Origin: Tubulanus polymorphus
Lineage: Eukaryota > Nemertea > Palaeonemertea > Tubulaniformes > Tubulanidae
Reading direction: 5' to 3'
DNA length: 60,000 nucleotides
Assembly: GCF_964204645.1 (NCBI RefSeq)
Contig: NC_134029.1
Location: forward strand, 22,402,450-22,462,449
The notes beneath the pieces were generated by a model. The model was not told where the DNA came from, did not search any database, and saw nothing but the letters and a program-made list of their open reading frames with translations. Both the position numbers and the translations under genes were made by a program. Shown piece after piece: positions 48,753 to 60,000 of the stretch. Numbering within the stretch: position 1 is the stretch's first letter; each line of letters begins with the position of its first letter.

Positions 48753-49194
48753 TTATTCGCTGTTATAATCACTGATACTTGCCGGTCACCAAACGCACTG
48801 TTACACATCGCGTTGACATCGACAAAAATGAAGTTATCCCCGAGAGACAGATATCGATATATCGTTGAATAATCTCGCTACAGCCAGCGTCGTATTGGAT
48901 GCCATGTGGCACGGCTGAAGATGAAGTAATAAATAGGTTTTTGACTGAAACGTTCAATAACGCGATTCTTTATGCGCGTCGTTCTTTTTATCCGTAAACG
49001 ATTTACTTAGAATAGAAAATATGCCCGAATAATGACATGCGCTTCTAAAGACGACGCAAGATTTTTCGTTTTAAAGCAATTTCGTGAAGGGTTTTGTGAG
49101 AAGTGTTTCGCAGGTAGAATATTTTTTATGATAGGCCTATGTAGTATGGTAAAATCCCAGAAAAAAAGGAAATATGAGTTGGTAAAAGGTTTCC

Positions 49195-49320
49195 TAGTGC
49201 TAGTTCCCTTATGAACTAGTTCAAGGAAACCTTTTCGGAGTCATCTTTCTTTTTGTATATTGTACATTTTAACATTTCGTCGTTTCAACACGGATAGTGT
49301 TTCATCAAGATTATAATGAC
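49195..49320 (-). repeat. Diverged relic related to the 69-bp-unit element
   Basis: 'atgaactagttcaaggaaac' is the inverted 'ccttgagctagt' block, followed by 'tttcggagtc', 'acatttcgtcgtttcaacac' and 'ggatagtgtttcatc'. Confidence 0.35.
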
Positions 49321-49973
49321 ATGGTATATTCTATAGAATACGCAAGATCTTCATCATAAATAAGCTTTAAGGCAATTTTGATAAGGTCATTTTTTCCAGA
49401 GCTGATGATGCAAAATTTTCATTCTAAACGAGTTTAAAGGCAATTTCGATACGTGTTTTTGTCGGAGGCATTTCACATTTCAAAATCTGTCATCGTGAAA
49501 TTGTCCACGACTCCATGAACATGACATGGTGCGGTGACATGACAGTGACCTGTCACCATTTCTATCCCTAACGATGACACCAGCGCTAAGGATAAGTGGC
49601 TGATATGTTTCTAATCACGGGATAAGTAGCCATTGATTGATACAGTATCCTACGGCAACTTACGGGTCTGTAATATGCCTCCTCACTGCTCGGCGGTCGG
49701 TACATTTGTTTGCGCGGAATACATTACCACGGAGATGAAAGACCACGACCACTGCTGCTGTGGTACCGCGCACGTTTCCAACCACCACGGTTTCCTCCAG
49801 CAGCGAATATTTGTCCTGTCCTCCAGAATTCTTTTTGCAGATTGATAAACGCTTGCTTTCCAGATTTCTAATGGCAATCACTTTAGAAATCGAATTACGT
49901 TTCTAACCAACAGAACTTTGAATCTGTCTTTGTATACTTATTATAAATCACCTACCCTTAATAAGATGAAATT

Positions 49974-49997
49974 TCTCTCTTATATTTTCAGGTAAGT
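49974..49997 (+). promoter_or_regulatory. Candidate recursive splice site (3'ss fused to 5'ss)
   Basis: A pyrimidine-rich tract from 'tttctctctt', then 'tattttcag', then GTAAGT with no exon between. It fits the consensus of ratchet points described in very long Drosophila and vertebrate introns. It sits deep in the predicted intron between 29444 and 57165 or later, and on the same strand as the exon series. Confidence 0.5.
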
Positions 49998-50033
49998 GTA
50001 ATATGAACGCGAGTGCTATGATGTCTAGAGGTG
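49992..50033 (+). CDS. Predicted recursive-splicing exon, or zero-length ratchet site at its left edge
   Basis: A strong acceptor, 'tctctcttatattttcag' (ends 49991), is immediately followed by GTAAGT, a consensus donor. The junction CAG|GTAAGT is the textbook recursive splice site. If the segment is retained as an exon, reading from phase 1 gives a partial codon, K-C-N-M-N-A-S-A-M-M-S-R-G and one base, ending at GGTG|GTAGGT (50033/50034). This is 42 bp, frame-neutral and again phase 1-1. A second possible donor, AGAG|GTGGTA at 50030/50031, also keeps phase 1. The ATG at 50003 could start a protein. Whether it is a ratchet point, a microexon or both cannot be told from sequence alone. Confidence 0.4.
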
Positions 50034-50370
50034 GTAGGTCTTTTCGAAATTATCATTTTAAATGTTGAACTCGAGTGGAGACCTGTTTCCACACCAGCTC
50101 CAGTGAACCCTGTTTAAATTGCTAGTGCGTGTGCATCCTGCGCGTAATTTTCGAACTAATGAAGTTGTGATTTCCTATTAGTAAATCGAAATCGAATGTG
50201 TGACAAGTCGAACCGTCGAAGGTTCAGGATAAAATCTTATCTGCGCGTCGCAGTGCAGCTCGGTCAGCGCAGCCAATATTGACCAGCCACGGCCATTGGT
50301 CAGGACCCGTGGGACCGCTAATAGGGTTAACGACTTCCACTCTCAACTCGACTGCCAGTGTATAGCATCG

Positions 50371-50372
<2 letters not shown>

Positions 50373-50444
<72 letters not shown>
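50373..50444. repeat. (AT)n microsatellite
   Basis: About 36 uninterrupted AT dinucleotides. Confidence 0.95.
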
Positions 50445-50446
<2 letters not shown>

Positions 50447-53357
50447 ATATCTGTACGTAACGCGCCTGTGATTATTATGAATGGTGATGGACTTTGAAGA
50501 TTGATGTTCCCTCTCCGCCGGATTAGTAGCAGTCCTGGCGTATTCGTCTCGAGTGAATTTATCCCTGAGTTAGAACTTATGCAATCTATATCACTCACTC
50601 TCACTGATAACGATCTAAAAATTCAGCGATAAACAATAAAAACATCTATCTAGTTCTTACTTAATGCCTATTAATGATAAAAAGAAGATATTTCTGAAGC
50701 GTAGGTGTAAAGCACTTACGCGTTCCAGACATTCCTTTGGATGTTTCAGCCATCCGATGTGAAGCTTATTACGTAAAGCCTTAATCCTTATTTTGAAGAT
50801 AGATTCATTCTTTAGCTGATCTTCATCTCGTGATCGATCTGTCTAAAAACCTCTAAGATTTAAACGGGCTTAAAGAGGCCAATATCAGCGTTACCAAAAA
50901 CACCTGAGACTTGAAAGTTTTTTTATCAGATTTCCTCATATTTATGTTAGTTGCCACTTTTTTATCGGTCCAGCATCCACAATGGAAATTCAGCGGGGAC
51001 TGGCTGCGAGTAGATAACAGTTATCTGTATAGACTCGTATACAGTTGATTGGACTGTGTTTCTTCGCTGCGAGTCGGTGAAATGTTTCATCGCCGAAAAG
51101 CCTCTATTAATTTCCTTGGCGAATCGCGCGAAAACGACCGTCGTTTCCGTAGATTCGATTGCCGCTGTCCAGTCGAATCAGCAAAACTGACCAATTGTAG
51201 AATGATCGATTAGTTTACACGGTTCTCGTATGCATACACATTTTGTCTTTGATCGATGGTATTCAATGTTTTGCTATGTATTTTTCATTCCTTTCCTAGT
51301 TTTTTTTTTTTTATGATAAGACGGAATCTCCAGTATTTCTGTATAATGGACGTAGATGTCATTATTTACTCCGCCGCGCTGCTCAGCGTTTTCGCGTAGA
51401 AAAAGGTTTTTTTCGTCGAATAAAGAAAATGCACTTATTAGTGAACTTGTGAATTTATGCGTGCGTCTACTTCGGTCGTCGAACATACTTCGCGGTAATC
51501 GCCTGTTGTCTTTTGATGATAAAGGGAACTGCTCTCCAGCGCAAGGCTTTATGTTTCGGACTTAACTTGCAAATCAGGCAAGAACACTTAGGATAACGTG
51601 GTCAATCCCGGGAGTAGCGGCCTGTCTACAGCTAGAGAAGTACAAAAAACAATCTCCAAACAACAGTTAAGAGACTCTAGAGCCACGGTCGATGTTTGAT
51701 CCAACGCATGAGAAAATACCCTCGTGTTAACGCGACAATATTTAATCTGTCTGGCCAGATTCGTATTGCCGAGTTAATATTTTTTAAGGGTGACTGCGAT
51801 GGATATAATTTCCGGGCAGTCGAACGTCGTCTCAAATAAAGACATCTAATTTGGTCGGACGGGAAGGAAGGCATTACTTCTATATGAACAATGATCCTCG
51901 CTGGCTATTTGTCAAGATCACATGGCCCGCTTAACGATAAAAAAAAATCTGTGTACTTGTTGCGGATGATGACTGCATCTACAATCCTGTCAGCCCTTTT
52001 ATTACGAGGTTGTATCGAAGGTTTGCAGTCAGAAAGGCCCTGGACTCAGGGTAGCCTTTGACCACACTCTACTTGACTTCACCAAAATATGAACGTCGAA
52101 TCATATGTTTCATTGTGTCCAACATAAAAACAATTCACACTTGTCACATTTGCATATAGAGAGTATTGACTGTGTAATAAATGTGCGCAATCATCGAACC
52201 TGCCACTAGGAACCGACCGCTATTGTCTCTAAGTAATGTTTCTCTTGTCCAAAATGATTAATTTTATTGCAGCTCCCTTGATTAAAATTTTGACATCGCT
52301 CCGTAACCAGTTGGTTGGCGTTAAAGGTTGGGTGAGAGCGATGATGCTGGCGATGGATTTCAGCAACTATTTACGTATTGAAGCGAGGATTTTCTATCGA
52401 GCATCGCGCAATATTCGGATACATGTAACCGTATACCCTGTGGATGTGATCTTTTCAGCTGTCTGATCTTTACGAGGTTTCACAGTATTCAGTTCGTTTT
52501 GCGCTTGGACCGTCGCGACGGGAATTTTTTTTTTTGTTGAAGGATCCGGTTCTAAACCTTAAGCAAACGACCGTTAAAATGGCTAATGTAAGCTGGGACC
52601 GGCTGATAGATGGTGATTTCTGATTTATGCGGTTTTGATGACCGCCGTAATTCTTCGGATGCACGAAGCTTCTCGCGATCATCGTGTTCTATACGTGAAT
52701 GGTAAATGCGTCTCTCGTTAGATTAGGTATTTCCTACCGACGACGAGACCGAAACAATAACACCCTCGGACCCCCGCGAGACTCAGACATCGAAACCTAA
52801 ACCAGTCACGTTCGCTTTGTCTCTCCCGTACGCAATGAGTTGACCTAATGCGCTGGAAAGTCTCCGTTATTTATCTTCATTGTCGGCTTACCTCGGCGTT
52901 CGGCTCCCGTGAGATGACGCGATGTTAATGGTTTAATTCTATACGTGATCCGTTGTACGGTTTATCACCTTGCGACGATTGGCCATTAGTGAAGTATATA
53001 TCGCTATTACCGCTGATGAAACCGTCCCATTCAACAGCCGAGATGCCGTCCCCAAGGCTCTGTTCGGCCGATCCCCGTACCTCTTATACGCCTTCATTAC
53101 CCTTCCAGTAAGAGTGAACTCCGTGAACGCGATGAATAAAACAGTGCCAGTTCTACCTGAGGAAATCGATATGTTTATTTGAATCACGTCTTTATGCATT
53201 TCCAACACTATCCCATCCAGTAAGTAGCTACATTACGATAAATCATACCCTTTGATTATCATGCAGTTATTTAACAGCATTTTCTTGAAGTAACGACTCT
53301 ACATTTTCAACCGATTGAGGTTAAATCAAGTTCCATTTCATCTGAAGGTATTGCTTT

Positions 53358-53440
53358 AGCCGCAATCACACAAGCAGATTTGTCTCAGGGCCTGATCAGT
53401 GCCAATTTTGTACAGGCCAAATCGTGATCGCAGCTTTTTT
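53358..53440. repeat. Family A remnant, copy 9
   Basis: 'tagccgcaatcacacaagca' and 'ccaaatcgtgatcgcagct' face each other as inverted ends around a very short interior ('ctgatcagtgccaatttt'). Confidence 0.5.
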
Positions 53441-55235
53441 GGAATCAAATCTATTAGTACCGTGTATTTGTATACGCGGTCGAAAATGAATAAACATTTC
53501 ATCAGCTTACTAACATCGTGTGTACATTGCCGCAGTTTTGGTGTGTATTTATCCTAATAGGTTTCTTTCATATGTTATCTTAATCATGCTTCGCTGGAGA
53601 CGTGTTATATTGCCAATATCAGGAAATTACGGAGTTTGATATGTAATATTAATTTGTATAGTTTCAGCGCTCTCTGTTAGGTGGCGTGTGAGCTGTGCGT
53701 GGACTTCGGTTCGTTTGCTACGTCGTTGCTTAGCTCGAAAATCCATAAAATCTGATAGCCGGGAAAATAGATTCTAAAGATACCTTCCAGCGTGCCAAAC
53801 TATAATAGAAAGTTACCCGATACTAACCATTAATAATCAAATAATCAAGTAAATCTAAACCCCAGGATTCACAGGCATATTGTATAGAAAGTATCGAAGT
53901 AAGGTGATATCATCGTAGACGGTTTTTTCTTCGAGCTTTTAAGTGATACCCTGCTGTGTCTTTAATTAGCTTTAGGCTGAGGATATTTCCACGACACTTT
54001 TCGCTATTCCGAGTTATCAGTAGCTTCTGATATCAGACGCAGTTTCTGTGAAGAGCCTGCTGAAAAACTTCCTACACAGTATGTTGATGAAGCAAAACAT
54101 ATAAATTGCCTGTTGGCTTATCAGATAATTGCTTACAGACATCGGCTTACCTTAGCTTACCTAAGATATGAATACTTCAGTCTGAAAGCAAAAGCGAGCT
54201 ACAAGTGGCCCGCGAAAATCCCATTAAAACGTCACTTGGAATCAAAAAAATAAAGCGAAGTTGTGGCTTATATCATATTATCTGTGTGCAGTATTGAAGT
54301 TATAATCGGTTTGTGAAGTTTTCAACCTGTTTATCACACCTGCGTGTATGTTTATAGTGAAATTCGATGTTTTTCTGTTTTTACCTTTGAGGTAAAACAA
54401 CTTTTAAACATCTGTTTATGCGTTTGTTATCTGTTGCATCGAGATCGGCTGTTCGCGATTGTCGAGTAACCCCGATGATGCCGGAAAGTTCGCCCGGTGT
54501 TGTTGCGAGTCCAGACAGAAACTTCTATCAGATATTCAAATATCCGACTTCTGAAGGTTTTCTATGTATATATTCGAACAGTTCTGACTCCCGACGTATT
54601 TTGGTGATGGTCCGATGAAATCCCTAAGAGGATTAACAGTCACGCGAAGAACCGCTGAGGTGGGAAGTGAACCCGCTCAGGACGAATATGAAATTTGTTA
54701 TTTTTTCAGCTGGGAATGGTGATTAGTATGCTTTCCACGCGAGCATCTTTAATATCATCCTATTTATTCATGCGGATGTCCATAAATCTGGCTCGGTGAA
54801 TTATTGGCTTTTCTGAACTAAAGCCTATCTCATCTCGGATCATATCTTACTGCATGATATCTCGAGGGTTTGATCAACTCGTGCGAGGGTCGTTTTTTTT
54901 TCAATCCGCTTGTTACTCGTCATTCATGTTTTATGAGATATCGTCGCGTCGTCGTTAAGATAAAATCGTCGATGGAAATAAATCGTCCATTAGAAGAAAA
55001 TTAATAGCCGATGAAACTGTAATTAATGACAGGAAATGCAATAATTCTTATCAGGTGAAATCTTCATTTGTTAGTCTTACTGAAGTAGGATCACGTGGAA
55101 ATGATCAGAGTTTTCTATTATTTCCTATTAGCTTATTTAATCAAAATTCATTTAGACATAAAGATTAACAAATTACACTATTTTCCATCGATATAGCTGC
55201 ATCACTATATTACTAGTTAGTCCTTAGCATATACC

Positions 55236-55350
55236 CCTGGCGCAGACCAATTTGAGAACAGACATTTTGCTAGTCTATACATTTTGGTCCATTTTGATTG
55301 GAACACAGGAAGAGTCTAACTTCAAACATTCTAAATTATGCTGGTGAACA
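55236..55350. repeat. Family B fragment, copy 7
   Basis: 'gcagaccaatttgagaacag', 'ttttggtccattttgattgg' and 'aacattctaaattatg' are consistent with one half of family B. Confidence 0.4.
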
Positions 55351-57164
55351 TAAGTCAATGAACATAAATATACTTATTAAAACATGAAAGTTTGAATCAA
55401 TGTCGAAAAAGACTTGTAATTTGAAACTATTTTCACCTGTCTGAAAAGTTCTTTAATAAACAGCCTAATAATCGACTAATTTTGGTGTGAGAGCGAAAAG
55501 TTCAATTATTTATGATATCGAATCGGATATTCTGGATGAATCAGATCAAGATCCTGAGGAAAAAGAAAAAGAAGTTACTAATATTCGTGATTCAGACTTT
55601 CCTACGCGAGATTTGTCATCATAAGCTGCGAGCGAGAGAGAAAGAGAAGAGAGGAGAGAGGACAATGTTGGTAACAGCAGTTACTGCGTTCTGTCACCCG
55701 AGCATCTAATGACGCATCGATCTCTCGACTGACGTATGACTAATAACAGCGCCAACTACACGCATGATTTCCATCAGAGGATAAACTCTGATGAACATTT
55801 TCTTTATAAGTAGAATCGTGTTGTCGTAGTATCGTATACTACACTGCGCAAGTGCCTTTCAGTCGTGTGTACGCACCAGCTACGAATCCCGAATCTCATC
55901 GACTCCTCCTCGTGCGCAACGATGACGAAAAAATATTTGTACAAATTGTTCGCAAATTCGTCGGTTGTGTGTAAGTAGCTGCTATAATATAACGTATCAT
56001 TACTAATGTACGCGAGTTCGGATGTGAAAAACAATTCAGAGCGACTGCATGTAACACTCCCCCGAGGAATAGAGTCCGTTTAAAAAAAGTGTTATATCCA
56101 AATTGAATCCCAATAGATCCGACCCTTCCTCACTTTGATGAACTTACACTGTCTCGCCTAGTGTCAGTTCTTGTTAAATTCAGTTTGAAAAAAAATTATT
56201 TCCATAACTATAACGTTAGCGTTCAGTAAAAATAGCACTATATTTCGAAGCGCTTGTGAATGGTTGTGTTGTACATTATAAACTACTAGCCACATCTGAT
56301 TGATTCATCATCTTAGTAAGTTATCTATGGATGCAGGTGCGTCTACACTACCTACCTATGTACAACTCGGCTGGCTACCGTTAGGTCGAAATAGAACTTC
56401 AACTTTCAATAGTTTATACAGCTATCGATCAGACTACATTTCATCGCCGTTTTCTGGGATTGTTCGGGATAATTTCGTCATCGTCGCTCATGGATTCAAC
56501 GATAGAAATCTCGCAAAAATGAAATTCATTTCTGGATTATCGTAATGGATTCGTTCGTACGGGGAAACGACGAGGAATAAGAAATTCGTTAATGAACATT
56601 TTTCAAAGGATGGTTTTATATTGAGAAGCACGATTCGGGATAATATTGAGAAGCATAATTGAGCGCTTCGAGGTTGGAATAAGGGCGCATACAACATAAG
56701 TACGCGATTAGATTCTGGCATGTTACAAGTAAATCAATTAAACGCTGATGACTTCCTGGAAATGTGCCGCATGCATAAATGAACTTATTCCATCGTCAAA
56801 CCATGAGAGAGATTTCCATCGGATGATTTGCTGCAAAAGTGAATTACTGCAGAAATGCTGCTGCAGCAGCTGCAATCACCATGGTTATCTGTACATCATT
56901 GACTCATCACTAAAAACAGCCTTGTATCAAAATATAACTAGTGCCTGGAAAATTCAGAACGGTTTCTGATTCCATCAACTGTGGCCTTTTCTTTTTGACG
57001 TCTTCCATTTTCTACTGATTTTTTGATACGCACATAAATCGATGTTTTACTTCGGAAATATTTTTGATATTTGTTTTTACGATGAAACGATGAATTCGCC
57101 GTCGATTTTTCAAACTTACGGAAAGTTTTTTTATAAGTATTAAACGACTTTGTCGATATCAAAC

Positions 57165-57273
57165 ATGGACGTCGAAACTTCAAACTTACTGTTTAAAGTG
57201 CTCGGATGGACTAAGCTTCCGGGATTTAACAAGAAGGATGCCGATCCTATGGAACCGGGACCTGATATGAAAG
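57165..57273 (+). CDS. Predicted alternative first coding exon (36 codons, phase 1), closest to the gene body
   Basis: ATG at 57165 in 'tatcaaacATGG', with an in-frame TAA upstream in 'tattaaacg', runs to the strong donor GAAAG|GTAAGC at 57273/57274. It encodes 36 residues plus one base. The start is M-D-V-E-T-S-N-L-L-F-K-V-L-G-W-T-K-L-P-G, and the second half is polar with K, D, P and G (M-E-P-G-P-D-M-K). Codon use (CTC GGA TGG, CCG GGA, GCC GAT) looks coding. The frame stays open through the donor for another 90 bp, so the exon end depends on the donor. It is the best single exon in the window and presumably the most 3' of the alternative starts, the next exon being past 60000. The gene family is not recognised. 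Confidence 0.55.
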
Positions 57274-58395
57274 GTAAGCCGGTAATCAATTATTCAAGAT
57301 CAGGCGAATGTTCTATGATTCATTTAGTACATTTTGGTTTATTATCGCTGGACAATCGGTCATGAATTCTTATGAGCCCGCTGTCCCTCACTGGTCATCT
57401 CTCTCCTCTTCTCTCTCTTCTCTCTCTCCTCTTTCTGCACTCGTTTTTTTCACCTGCCATTACTTCGCTCTCCGCCATTATGAATAAAGGATGAGCCCCG
57501 TACAAACACCGGCAGGTTTTTCTTCCGAGAAGAATAATAACGATCAGAGCTTATCGGGTCGGTGTTTGTTTGTGGTTTGTATAGTTTCGGTCAGTGTTGA
57601 TGCTGGAATTTTCTCATAAAGATGGCAACACCACAAACACTATGTAGCTTACATTCATGCGTCTTGTATCGCGATGTTTATCAGTCATATTCTCACATTA
57701 TTCTAGCTCAGCAGTAACATGTGAAATATGTTGCTTCATCTAGTTCACTAGTTTCCCATACTGTGATCGTTCGGGGAAAGTCTGTTTCGCGATTTTTCAA
57801 GATCAACATCATCCAGAATGTGCCGAGCTTCATCTTACTGAAGGTCGTTTCAGATGTAGGTCAGCAAAAATGACCTTATCATAAGAATGGTTTGGGACCG
57901 ATCGAACATACTGAATTAGTCGAGGTCGACTGCGGTTGAAGTGATACAGTTTCCCGTCGGTTCTGGCCACTGCTAGAATAGATTAGCTAAGGTTGAGTTG
58001 ACATCGTCAGGAGATATTAATGAGAACTGAAGGATGGACAAAGAATGTATAATGCTTTGTATGTACGTCATGTACATAATGTATTAGTTTTGTGCGATTA
58101 CGGATTCTGTACATGTTACTTGTGTAAACCAATCTTCTTTACCATTCGATCGATAACATATGTACGGGGAACCGGTATAGTCCACAGAGCTGGTCGGCGT
58201 CCGGCGATTAGGTCTGATGCTGCTTTTCCCACTGGATATGCATTATCATATCAGGGAACGGCCTCTAATGCCACAAACTTGTCCGATATTCTTCGGTTGA
58301 TGGTCAACGGAGATTTCGATGACTAGACGTATCCAAGAAGTTGTATACATCTAAATCGCTCACTGGCGTATTAAGTAGTCGATCCCGTCATAAAC

Positions 58396-58465
<70 letters not shown>

Positions 58466-60000
58466 ATATATATATATACATATACATATATGTTCTCATG
58501 CGTTGGCAGACGAATTAGAAATCAACATAATTCATACATATGTGCTTATCCAATATTTTCAAGGCTTAAGTCAATAAAGTCGTTCTTCCTGAAAGGAACT
58601 ATTATTACCCTCTGAACGACCATTTCACATCGTCTTCGGTTTCTAATGGCACTCTATTCTCCGCCTCGGTTTTTCCGACTGTAATCTCCAAGACAAACAT
58701 TCGGTATTCTATGACCGTTTCGAGCGGCTATCAACCGCGCGTTATTACCAACCTGGACCTAGATAAGTAGCAACTCGAATGATCTTTATCGCCACGTTCG
58801 GCTTCAGATTTCCGATAGTTCGGACGTCTAAGGTGGCCACTAGATTGGTTAAAGAATCATATAACGAACGGTATAGATGCGGTGCAGCTTTGCAGTAATT
58901 TCCTGCGCGCGCTGCGCCGGTATATTACGACGTCAACATCACGTCTTAAATCACGGTTTACCGTTGACAAACTGATACAGAAGAACTTCTTTTTTTCGAA
59001 GGTTATTGACCGACGAGTTTCAAAACTTTCCACACTTCGGACGTTGATCGGAAAAGGTCGAAACAACGTTGGTTCCGAATGATAATGTTAAGCTGTAAAC
59101 CGTCCAGCAATCTCCAAATGCTGAAATCACCAGCTCTGTTGACAGGCATTCTCAGTAGCAATTTCACATTTAGATGCATTAAGATTATTGCGAGATGCTG
59201 TAAGTAATGGCCGTGATTTACTCGAGTAATTGATGCGAATAAATCATGTAATTGATATGCCCGGAATTGTTCTCATGGCAATGATACACATTTCATCTAG
59301 ATTTCCCTCTTCACGTGTCATCTACATACAGCTCATTTCAAGTCTTATGATGAATGTCTCTTATATGTAGCGCGTTCGGTGCTGAAACTAGCTCGACATC
59401 GTGCTTCAGATGATAAAGTTTGGGCAGTCGTCGCTGATGAAAATGTGTCGATTGTTTGGTACGGAAGTTGTGGGAAGGGATATTGATATCTGGAGGTAAT
59501 GGGCGATATTTTTACGACTTACGACGAAACCCGGCAGAAAACGGGCTGAAAATCATGATTAATAGATTAATGATATTCGCGTGTGTCTCGCATCGATAAA
59601 TACGAAATAAAGCACGCACTGAGCGGACAATAGTTTTATCGCTTGTATTTAATCTCTCTGGCTCCATATGACTGCGTGTCAGTTCCTCCAGCACTTCCTA
59701 CCCAGGTAACTGTAGCTAATACGACGAATAATATTCCATCCGATAACAATATGTTGATAAATGGTTATTAAGTCGAGCGCAGCTGGTTGTTGTTAAGCTC
59801 GTTACTAGGGTTATCCGGGGGCGCCTTTATCTCTCTTTACGATACGTTCGAGATTTATGAAATTGGTTTTACCTCCGATGATTATCGATCGATCGTCGGA
59901 GGATAGAAAACTGGATTGAAGCCAATTTAACGATGATTCAATACGTCGCTAGTCGGAGCGGGGTGAGTCAAATCAACAGGTCACCAGCCGTATATCAGCC
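57274..60000 (+). other. Start of the next predicted intron, to the window end
   Basis: Contains a CT-rich tract at about 57395-57435, the (AT)n run at 58399-58492 and an ORF at 58045-58326 whose second half looks somewhat gene-like (G-R-R-P-A-I-R-S-D-A-A-F-P-T-G-Y) but has no donor or acceptor support. A GTGAGT donor-like site near 59963 follows a ten-codon ATG frame in phase 0, so it does not fit the phase-1 series. Confidence 0.35.
58399..58492. repeat. (AT)n microsatellite with degenerate right end
   Basis: A long TA run, a break at 'tttaatatat', then 'tacatatacatatatg'. Confidence 0.95.

Larger units (their letters stand above)
29445..49991 (+). other. Large predicted intron (about 20.5 kb), rich in repeats
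   Basis: Holds family B copies (30532, 36843, 39401), family A copies (31560, 35386), the 69-bp tandem element (31902-32953) and its relics, the tRNA-like inverted pair (35697-36057), the 21-bp minisatellite (37190-37609), a family E repeat (40990), GA and AT repeats (47230-47480), GAT (47647) and CTG (48709). CG-dense patches occur at 33460-33560 and 34670-34770. One 142-codon ORF (42355) is listed. The stretches 29500-30500, 37640-39380, 39680-40980, 42800-47200 and 47760-49180 show only short chance ORFs. Confidence 0.4.
50034..57164 (+). other. Predicted intron (about 7.1 kb) before the 57165 start exon
   Basis: Holds the (AT)n run at 50373, a family A remnant at 53358 and a family B fragment at 55236. 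ORFs at 52939-53208 (both strands) and 54418-54618 have a somewhat gene-like look but lack splice or homology support. The GA-rich 'gagagagaaagagaagagag' lies at about 55633. 50640-51250, 51590-52200, 53440-54400 and 55740-57100 show nothing else. Confidence 0.35.

Noticed and set aside
50224-50604. 126-codon minus-strand ORF with poly-(I-Y)
   Set aside because: Its core is the (AT)n microsatellite translated as alternating Ile and Tyr.
59933-59962. ATG frame ending at a GTGAGT near the window end as another alternative start exon
   Set aside because: It ends in phase 0, is only ten codons long, and does not match the phase-1 series.

Overview
The window looks like nuclear DNA of an invertebrate animal, most likely a marine or lophotrochozoan-type genome, although the species cannot be fixed from sequence alone. 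The evidence is AT-rich non-coding DNA with no long open reading frames, metazoan-type splice sites (pyrimidine tract plus CAG or TAG, and GTAAGT or GTGAGT donors), many short palindromic MITE-like repeats, several minisatellites and long (AT)n runs. There are no bacterial operons, no rRNA, and no recognisable reverse transcriptase or transposase.

The best reading is one very large plus-strand gene whose conserved body lies beyond base 60000. The window holds its 5' part: a series of tiny exons, each with an ATG and each ending one base into a codon (phase 1). They are 1338-1453, 20375-20422, 26045-26213 (plus 5'UTR), 29379-29444, 49992-50033 and 57165-57273. Because the out-phase is shared, any of them could join the same downstream exon. 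Exons 1338, 26045 and 57165 have in-frame stops just upstream of their ATG, so they behave as alternative first coding exons that give different N-termini. Exons 20375, 29379 and 49992 also open in phase 1 after an acceptor, so they could be symmetric cassette microexons (16, 22 and 14 codons). The gene itself is not recognised and no symbol is given. Every exon call is a prediction without transcript support.

At 49991/49992 a strong 3' splice site is fused directly to a perfect 5' splice site (CAG|GTAAGT). This is the signature of a recursive (ratchet) splice point in a long intron, or of a recursive-splicing exon.

The introns are filled with dispersed repeats. Family A (GGCC-rich, about 270 bp) has about nine copies and family B (GGACCAATTTAGAA-type, about 270 bp) about seven. 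Two other palindromic MITEs are at 21822 and 23458. A foldback element occurs at 1065 and 12721, the second copy inserted in a 26-bp minisatellite. A TIR-bounded element at 31902-32953 is built of about thirteen 69-bp tandem units, with relics at 35112, 35583, 42013 and 49195. A tRNA-like (B-box) inverted pair lies at 35697-36057. A 21-bp minisatellite lies at 37190-37609, with GA, AT, CTG and GAT simple repeats elsewhere.

Most other short ORFs look like chance frames. One at 42355-42783 (142 codons) is kept as a weak candidate.
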